A stretch of 64,000 nucleotides of DNA. It comes from Tolypeutes matacus (taxonomy: Eukaryota; Chordata; Mammalia; Cingulata; Chlamyphoridae). The notes under the pieces are model-generated. The model did not search any database. It worked only from the letters and a program-made list of their open reading frames with translations, and had not been told where the DNA came from. Below are positions 56,231-64,000 of the stretch, in pieces (the stretch's first letter is position 1; the number at the start of each line of letters is the position of its first letter). Location: NCBI GenBank assembly GCA_026826555.1, contig JAKSZT010054565.1, positions 5,765,245 through 5,829,244 of the forward strand, in the 5' to 3' direction. Position numbers and translations under genes: made by a program.

Positions 56231-57650
56231 GCAGGGGGGAAAAAAATCTGATTTTTGTTGTTTTCTGGTAGTTGGTGATAGATTGGGCTTGGTGTGAAGT
56301 CATGCTTCCAGTGACTTAAAATATCTTTTTTGATGCTCCCTGGGTGTTTGTCATTTAAAAGGGGTCACCTCTTGTGGTGATTCCAGACTTTACCTCATGT
56401 TGTGTCTGCAGCTGCAAAATGTGGTGGGTCCCTCAAAAAGGCCATGGGTTTCCCACCATTTCAAGGAGTGAGTAGTTTCCCCAGATCCCTGGAGTCCCAG
56501 GGGTGAGGGAAAGGGTGTTGTCTTCCTGCTGTGGTGGATTGTGTGGGTCCTTCTCAGCTTATGAAGGCAGAAGCTCTGAGGGGCAGTTGTGCCTCTAGGT
56601 GCCCAGGTGGGCTGAGGCTTTCCCACCTGTGGGCTCACTCCCCTACTGCATCATTCACTGGAAGGACAGCAAAACTATTCTAAAGCAGCAGGCTGCTAAA
56701 TACAGACTTGCACACCCAGGGAGCAAGGGCATCAAGCCTGTAGCCACCGGCTGTCCAGGAAAAGCAGAGGTTGCGCCCTCTGAAACAATAGCTTCACCTT
56801 GATGTGGGGATGTGCCTGCAAGGGGCAAGCTGCACGGAGGCAAGTAGGAGCTGCAGCCCACCTGCCATTGTCAGAAACCCCTTACCCACGGGCTCAGAAG
56901 CTCACCCATGGCTCAGGTCACTGGTTTGTTAAATTCCAACCAAAGTAACCTCTGCATGGGAGACTGAGCTGGATGTGGAACAGGAAAGTGGCAGTCAGAC
57001 CCTTTCGTTCTGGGTCAGACTGTAACTAGGAATGTGGGGATGGGATAAAACAGAAACCTGAAAAGATCCTGCCTCTGGTCACCTGGTCTCCAGTCAAACT
57101 CTGATGATTCCCCCAAGATTATGCCCCGAGATGCTGGCTGCTACTGAAGGACACAGCTGGTCAACAAAGCAAGGTGCTGTCAGCCAGTGGCACCCTCAGA
57201 ACCATAAAAGGCAGGCTCCTCCTCACCGCCCCCCCACCCCCAGCCACCCTGCCTCCTGTTGTCTCTCCCTTGTTATAACCCTTGTCAGGCTGACCCATTG
57301 TTCTGGTTCCTCAGGGCCATTAAGCAGACTGGGTGGTCCTCGAAGGCTGGGACCAGAGCTCCTGCACCATCTGCAGTGCATTCTTCTCATATGGAGATAA
57401 CCTGCAACCTGCATTGTTGTCAGACACGGGTGCCCATGTGCCTGGGCTGGAACCGAAATCCAAAGGAAGAGACTGGGTGGTGAGTCCCATCCCACGTTTT
57501 TGATTGTTGGTGGGTGCTTGTCCCTCTGTGTTTGCACAAATCCTATAAACTTCAGTGCAGCCTACCCCTTCTTTGTCCTCACCCTGGCCATACTGCAGGA
57601 TGGACCCCAGGGACCCCAGATCCTTGTCTGGCTGCATTATGGTATGGAGT
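56231..57650. other. Intergenic, nothing recognised
   Basis: G/C-moderate sequence with frames up to about 105 codons on both strands. None is recognisable. Confidence 0.4.
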
Positions 57651-57752
57651 TATGGGTGCACTATTTTTTTTTAAAGATTTATTTTATTTATTTATTTACC
57701 CACCCCCCTTTGCTGCTTGTGCTCGCTGTGTCCATTTGCTGTGTGTTTTTCT

Positions 57753-60700
57753 TTTCTTTTCTTTTTTTTTTTTAATTAATTAATTTTTTCTTGTGGGTAA
57801 AAATCAAAATTTTCACAATACATACCAATATTTGTAAAATGTATATAAATATATATGCATATATGTGCATTTGCTTACAAAAATGTTATTTATATATATA
57901 TACATATATTTTAAGAGGTGCTTAGATTACCTAAAATATTACACAGAACCCACTGGGATTCCCATGTTGCCCACCTCCCACACCTCCCACCACATCCCAC
58001 ACAAACATCTCCCACAAGTGTGGCCCACCACCCTCAATGGACTTACATATCCTGGGGCCTTGCCACCAACCATAGACCACAGTTCACATTGTAGACCACA
58101 CTCTCTCCCACACAGTTCTGTGTGGTGTGTGCTGATTTAAAATGGCCTACATCCATTGCCACGACGGTACTCAGGACAACCTCCAAATCCCAAAGAAGCC
58201 CCTGTATTTCAACTGCTTGTCCCCTCCCTGCCCCAAAAGTGTCAAGTGGCCACTGGCTCCACCTCATTGTTATAATTTCTTCCATTGCTAGAATCACCAT
58301 ATGTGTACAACAGAATACCATCAAGTCCACTCTAGTCCATAGTTCTTCCCCCAATCCTGAGGGGACTGGGATGGTGATGTCCACTCCACCTCCAAGTGAG
58401 AGAGGGCTTATATCCCATGGATATAGTGGGTGGGATGATCCTGCCTGCAGATGCAGGCCCTCTCCATTCCCTGGGCTGGCCGTTGCCCATCGTCATCTCC
58501 TCACCAGGTGACTTGGATGAGTCCACTGAGCTGTAGGGTAGGAGTTGCAGCTCCATCAAGATTCCACGCACACCTGGCACATAGGTAGGCCAGAGGCTCC
58601 AGTCTCTGGAAGTATACCTAAAAACTCCAGCATCACATATAGGTTTGAATAGAAGGAACTGATGAACCATGTGCAGGGAGGACTTATTTGAGTCCAACTC
58701 TGTCACTCTCAGGAGCACAGATTCCAAAATAGAGCCCACTGATAAGGCATCAGTCTCTGGGGCTATACCCCCTTATATAGGACCTGGGTGTCTCCAGAGC
58801 TCTCAGGAGCCCCTCTGTGTGGGGTGATAGGCACTTAGATGTTCTATGAGCTCCTACTGAGGTGTGTGTAAGAGTTACCTCTGGGATGACCTCCCGACTC
58901 TCTCTGAAGTCTCTTAGTCACTTGAACTCATTTGTCTTTACCTTTTCCCCCTTTTATTCAAGGTCTTTTTCCAGTTGTGTTGCCAGTTGGTACTTGGCAT
59001 TAATCCCTCATTGCCAGGGAGGCTCATCCCCGGGAGCCATGTCCCACGTTGGGGGGAAGGTAATGCAATCATATGCCGAGTTTGGCTTAGAGAGAGGCCA
59101 CATTTGAGCGACAAGGAGGCTCTCAGGTGGCAACCCTTAGGCACCCCACAACTGCAGGCCAAGTCTCAGTTACAAGAGTAAAGACTCACAGGGGTAGTCA
59201 TCAACAAAAAGAACACATCAGTGGGCCATCCTCTTTTGACAGACACTGTCCCTGCACTCAGAGGACTATTGCTGCTCCCTTGGAGACTGTGGCAGAGCTC
59301 TCCAGGCTAGGAATTCAGATTCCCTCATTTATCGTGTGATTGTCCACCCATTGTGACCATGCCCCATCTTTTGATCTTTAGAACGATTTTGTATATCTTT
59401 CATGTATATTCGGATGAACTAATTCCCATGAAACCCCCCTCCCAGACACCCCCCACCAATAATCCCCTGCAGTACCCATTGAACCCGTCTGTGATCCAAA
59501 TCCTCCATGAACATGTAGTCCATAAAATAATCAAATACACTTACTAGGAAAAAGAAACAACTATGATAAGTTTACATGCAAGAGACTAACAAGGAAACTC
59601 AGGGGAAAAAAAAACAAAAAACAAAACAAATAATCAAACAAAAACAAAACAAAACAAAATATAATTAGCGGATTGGGACATTCAAAAAAATGGGGAAAAA
59701 AGCAAAAGAAATGCCTTTAAAAATATATATATATATTTATTCTTTTTTTTCCCCCCCTTTTTTTTTCCTTCCTTTTATCACTGTGTTATGAGATGTCTGG
59801 TGTGCCGTGACACCTTCCCCCTCTCAATCCCCATTGTCTCCCAATTTTTCATTTAATTTTCAAAGAAGTTTTAGGTCACAGCAAAGTCACACACGGAGTG
59901 CCAGAGACTCCCAGATACCAAACCAACCCCCCTTCCCCACCCCATATTACCCCCCCCCCCTTTTTTTTTTGGATGTTAGCATTGTTATGACTGTTATACA
60001 GATAGCAAAATATAGCAACTAAACATTGTCAATGATTTACAGTATAGTTTACAATTTAGATGATACAATTTAATAATTTTGATGATATTTACCATGTCCT
60101 GTGTCCATTACTGTAAGGTAATGAAAAACCTTCCCCATGACCACCAAACACCCCATTAGATCTTGACTGTTCCCTTCCCCCCAATCCCCCAGGGCCCATG
60201 ATACCACCCTATCCCGACCCATGGAATGTCAAGATTCACAGTTACATGCGCTGGGAATTTGAACCTGCCCTTCCTAATCCACCCACCTGCCAGCGCTGCA
60301 CCACCAAACCCAGGAACACCACCACCCATCTGCCCCATCCCCCAACGAGATGGTATCTCATTGTAGTTTTGACTTGCATTTCCCTGATAGCAAGCAATGT
60401 TGAGCATTTCTTCATGTGCTTTTTAGCCATTTGTATTTCTTCCTTGGAGAAGTGTCTTTTCAGGTCACTTGCCCATTTTTTTAAATGGGTTGTTTGTCCT
60501 TTTATTTTCAAGGTGTAGGATTCCTTTATATATGCAGGATATTAGGCTCTTATCAGATATATGGTTGCCAAATATTTCCTCCCATTGGGTAGGCTGCCTT
60601 TTTGTTTTCTTAATAACATCCTTTGAGGTGCAGAAGTTTTTAATTTTGAGGAGATCCCATATATCTATTTTTTCTCTTGCTGCTCGTGCTTTGGCTGTGA

Positions 60701-63435
60701 AGTTCATGAAACCATTTCCTATTACAAGGTCCTGTAGATGTTTCCCTACATTATCTTCCAAGGTCTTTATGGTTTTGGCTCTTATATTTAGATCTTTGAT
60801 CCATCTTGAGTTGATTTTTGTATAAGGTGTGAGATGGTATTCTTCTCTCATTCTTATGGATATGGATATCCAGTTCTCCAAGCACCATTTGTTAAAGAGG
60901 CCATTCTCTCCCAAATGAGTGGGCTTCATGGCCTTGTCAAATATCAGATGGCTGTATATGCGAGGATCTATATCAGAACTCTCGATTCAGTTCCATTGGT
61001 CAGTAGGTCTATCCTTGTGCCAATACTATGCAATTTTGATCACTGTAGCTTTGTAGTATGTTTTAAAGTCAGGTAGTGTGATACCTCCAACTTCATTTTT
61101 CTTTTTCAATATGTCTTTGGCAATTCGGGGCCTCTTGCCTCTCCAAATATATTTTGTGGTTAGTTTTTCCAGTTCCTTAAAAAATACAGTGTTCACTTTT
61201 ATTGGGATTGCATTAAATCTGTAGATTAGTTTGGGTAGGATAGACATCTTGATGATGTTTAGTCTTCCTATCCATGAACAGGGAATATTTTTCCATTTAT
61301 TTAAGTCTTCTTTGATTTCCTTTAACAGTGTTGTGTAGTTTTCTGTATATAAGTCCTTTACATCTTTAGTTAAATTTATTCCTAGGTATTTGATTCTTTT
61401 ATTTACTATTGTAAATGGTATTTTTTTCCTGATTTCCTCCTCAGTTTGCTCGTTATTGGTGTACAGAAATGCTACTGATTTTTGAGCATTGATCTTATAG
61501 CCTGCAACATTACTGAACTCCTTTATAAGTTCTAGAAGCCTTGTTGTAGATTTCTCAGGGCTTTCTATGTATAGGATCATGTCATCTGCAAATAATGAAA
61601 TTTTTACTTCTTCTTTTCCAATCTGGATGCCTTTTATGTCCTTTTCTTGTCTCAGTGCTCGTGCAAGTACTTCTAAGACAATGTTAAATAGGAGTGGTGA
61701 TAGTGGGCATCCTTGTCTAGTTCCTGATCTGGGAAGGCTTTTAGGATTTCACTGTTGAAAATGATGTTAGCTTTGGGTTTTTCATATATACCCTTTATCA
61801 TTTTCAGAAAGTTTCCGTCTATTCCTATCTTTTGTAGTGTTTTTATGAGGAAAGAGTGCTGTATTTTGTTGAATGCTTTTTCTGCATCTATAGAGATGAT
61901 CATGTGATTTTTTTCTTTCAATCTGTTTATGTGGTGTATTACATTGATTGATTTTCTTATATTGAACCATCCTTGCACACCCAGGATGAAACCCACTTGG
62001 TCATGGTGTATAATCCTTTTGATATGTTGTTGAATGCGATTAGGAAGTATTTTGTTGAGGATTTTAGCATCTAGGTTCATTAGAGAAATTGGTCTGTAAT
62101 TTTCCTTTCTTGTGGTATCTTTATTTGGTTTTGGTATTAGGGTAATGTTGGCATCATAGAATGAGTTAGGCAATATTCCTTCTACTTCTATTTTTTTGGA
62201 AGAGCTTAAGTTAGAATTGGTGTTAGCTCTTTCTGGAATGTTTGGTAGAACTCAGCTGTGAAGCCATCTGGTCCTGGACTCTTCTTAGTTGGGAGGTTTT
62301 TGATGACTGAGTCTATCTCTTTAACTTGTAATTGGACTGTTGAGTTCATCTATTTCTTCTTTCATCAATGTAGGCTGTTTTTGGGTTTCTAGAAACTTGT
62401 CCATTTCCTCTAAATTTTCATTCTTGTTGGCATATAATTTTTCAAAGTATCCTCTTATGATACTCTTTATTTTTGTGGGGTCAGTAGTGATATCACCTTG
62501 GTCATTCCTTATTTTATGTATTTGCATCTGTTCTCTCTTTTCCTTTGTTAGTCTGGCTAAGGGTTTGTCAATTTTTTTTTATATTCTCGAAGAACCAACT
62601 TTTGGTTTTGTTTATTGTTTCTAGTGCTTTCTTATTCTCTATTTCATTTAGTTCTGCTCTAATCTTTGTTATTTCCTTCTTTCTACTTCCTTTTGGTTTA
62701 GTTTGTTGTTGTTTTTCCAGTTCCTCCAAGTGTGCAGTTAGGTCTTCAATTTTAGCTCTTTCTTCTTTTTTAATATATGAATTTATGGCTATGAACTTCC
62801 CTCTCAGGACTGCTTTGGCTGCATCCCATAGGTTTTGATATGTTGTGTTGTAGTTTTCATTAGTTTCAAGGTAGTTACTGATATCTTTTGAGATTTCCTC
62901 TTTGACCCACTGTTTGTCTAAGAGTGTGTTGTTTAACTTCTATATCCTTGTGCCTAACCTGTTTCTCTGGCCCTTAGTGATTTCCAAGTTCATTCCGTTG
63001 TGGTCAGAGAAATTACTTTGTATAATCTCAATCTTTCTGAATTCATTGAGTGTTGTTCTGTGGCCTAGCATGTGGTCTATTTTGGAGTATGTTCCATGTG
63101 CACTCGATAAGAATGTAAATCCCGCTGTAATTGGGTGTAGTGTTCTGTATATGTCTATTAAGTCCAGGTCTTCTAATGTATTGTTGAGTGCCTTTGTTTC
63201 TTTATTGATTCTCTGTCTAGATGTTCTGCATAATGATGATACTGGTGTGTTGAAGTCCTCTGCTATAATTGTAGAGGCATTTATTTCTCCTCTTAGTTTT
63301 TCCAGAGTTTGCTGCACGTATTTGGAGGCACCCCAATTAGGTGCGTAAATGTTGATGATTGTTCTCTCTTCTTGAGAGATTACTCCTTTTACTAACTTTT
63401 ACTGACTTTAAAACATACTACAAAGCTACAGTGAT
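57753..63435 (-). mobile_element. Xenarthran L1 inserted into the SINE, 5'-truncated and rearranged
   Basis: catttgctgtgtgtttttct occurs exactly at 57733-57752 and 63436-63455 as a 20-nt target-site duplication. T-rich sequence at 57753-57775 is the reversed poly(A) tail. From the low end upward it contains a tail of about 2.5 kb without ORF2 similarity (57776-60300), then antisense ORF2 (60300-63390), then 63402-63437, which is an exact inverted copy of 61037-61072. ORF1 and the 5'UTR are absent, so this copy is dead as an autonomous element. Confidence 0.88.
60300..63390 (-). pseudogene. L1 ORF2 (endonuclease/reverse transcriptase), broken
   Basis: L1 ORF2p nicks target DNA and reverse-transcribes L1 RNA. 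Visible on minus, in order: the C-terminal part of the endonuclease (DFNTPVSSL, DLIDIYRTLHP and SDHNGMNLE near 62950-63310), the linker ([25 protein letters not shown] near 62440), and the RT core ([27 protein letters not shown] and [14 protein letters not shown] near 61850-62170). The catalytic FADD lies near 61580-61600, then [20 protein letters not shown] (near 61270) and the thumb/C-terminal part KINSRWIKDL, then [14 protein letters not shown] near 60360. Frameshifts lie near 61740 and 62180 and elsewhere. The first part of the endonuclease is missing by 5' truncation. The usual region after TTMRYHL, with the Cys-rich motif, is not recognisable. Confidence 0.9.
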
Positions 63436-63437
63436 CA
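63402..63437 (+). repeat. 36-nt inverted copy of L1 ORF2 at the 5' junction
   Basis: It equals the reverse complement of 61037-61072 with no mismatch, and encodes [11 protein letters not shown] on the plus strand. Its last two bases overlap the start of the right-hand target-site duplication. Confidence 0.9.
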
Positions 63438-63630
63438 TTTGCTGTGTGTTTTTCTGTGTCTGCTTGTCTCCCTTTGTTCCATTGTCTTGCTGCGCCAGCT
63501 CACCCTGCTGCACGGACCGTCGGTCAGCTTGCCTTCACCAGGAGGCCCCAGGAATCAAACTTGGGCCCTCCCATATAGTAAATGGGAGCCCAACCACTTG
63601 AGCCACTTCTGCTTCCCTAGGGGCACTCTT

Positions 63631-64000
63631 CACTTCTCCTTCCTTTGAATCTGGGACCCTGAACCAGCAGGGATGCTGGTGATCGAAGGTCGGGGAGCTG
63701 CTTTAGCTTCCTGGGCCTCAGCCTCCGTCTGACTCCTACTGGCTTCTGTTGGTGGAGAGGGCCATTTTACACTCCCACTTCAAGTCCTCCAGGACTTCTT
63801 TCCCAAGGGCTTGGTCCTATAGGAGGCAGACTTAGGGCCTGTTCCCCTGTGTGCAAGGTGTTGCCTCTTTGTGCAGAACAAGGGAGCATGCAGGAGGGCA
63901 GTTTCCCCCGGCAGCCCTCCTTTCCCTTCCCTGTATGCATTGTGCCACTGTCAGGAGCTTCCAAGCAGTGGCTGGATCGATCACTCTTGTTCAGAGGGGC
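63631..64000. other. Intergenic, nothing recognised
   Basis: G/C-moderate sequence up to the window end. No gene or repeat was identified. Confidence 0.4.

Larger units (their letters stand above)
57664..63617 (-). mobile_element. Armadillo long tRNA-Ala SINE, split by an L1
   Basis: The left part (57664-57752) is the reversed SINE tail and 3' part ('aaagatttattttatttatttattta', 'gctgcttgtgctcgctgtgtccatttgctgtgtg'). The right part (63436-63617) continues with 'ctgtgtctgcttgtctccctttgttcc' and ends in the tRNA-Ala-like head ('ccaggaatcaaacttgggccctcccat' to 'gagccacttctgcttccc'). An approximate outer duplication, tatgggtgcact vs taggggcact, lies at 57651 and 63618. The L1 at 57753-63435 sits between the two parts. 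Confidence 0.85.

Noticed and set aside
57776..60300. Separate mobile element or gene in the L1 tail region
   Set aside because: No internal target duplication or ORF was found. Outer duplications, and the shared 3' end with 16767-17206, support a single L1.
1..64000. A novel multi-gene biological system
   Set aside because: The window holds one ordinary housekeeping gene, two retrocopies and transposon remnants. No cluster of unknown genes is supported.

Overview
This is mammalian genomic DNA, most likely from a xenarthran and specifically an armadillo (Dasypus-like). The best evidence is several short tRNA-Ala-derived SINEs of the type known from armadillos (DAS family), found near 13.6, 27.3, 39.5 and 57.7/63.5 kb, next to MIR, L2, MaLR LTRs, old L1 remnants and a younger L1. 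Genes have introns, GT-AG splice sites and a CpG-rich promoter. Nothing bacterial or phage-like was seen.

The only complete functional gene I can support is POP4 (RNase P/MRP subunit p29/Rpp29) on the minus strand. Its CpG-rich promoter lies near 29.74-29.99 kb and its stop codon is at 21443-21445. Seven coding exons with GT-AG borders sum to 663 nt, i.e. 220 codons plus stop, which matches the length of human POP4 as I remember it. In human, POP4 lies on 19q12; no neighbouring gene was recognised here.

The rest is intergenic. At the left end (0-2 kb) is a MaLR internal remnant with two LTR-like copies. At 2.25-3.24 kb is a near full-length processed retrocopy of GABARAPL2, with an exact 15-nt target-site duplication and one frameshift. 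From 3.2 to 21 kb there are MIR and old L1 pieces, a GT-rich minisatellite, a pair of SINEs, a 5'-truncated L1 tail and a candidate conserved noncoding block at about 19.0-19.26 kb. Right of POP4, 30-35 kb holds LTR and L1 fragments. A near full-length, decayed RPSA (laminin receptor/uS2) retrocopy is at 34.93-35.91 kb on the minus strand. The 36-57 kb stretch is mostly unannotated, with L2 pieces, microsatellites (including an ATCC array with ten N) and an unexplained 146-codon minus-strand ORF.

At the right end, a 5.7-kb minus-strand L1 is nested inside an armadillo SINE, with an exact 20-nt target-site duplication. It has a broken ORF2, an unusual approximately 2.5-kb tail beyond ORF2, and an exact 36-nt inverted copy of its own ORF2 at its 5' end. 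I see no previously undescribed multi-gene system. The most unusual items are this L1's structure, an in-frame upstream ATG in POP4 exon 1, and a minisatellite unit sitting inside a MIR. Identifications rest on sequence recognition without database searches.
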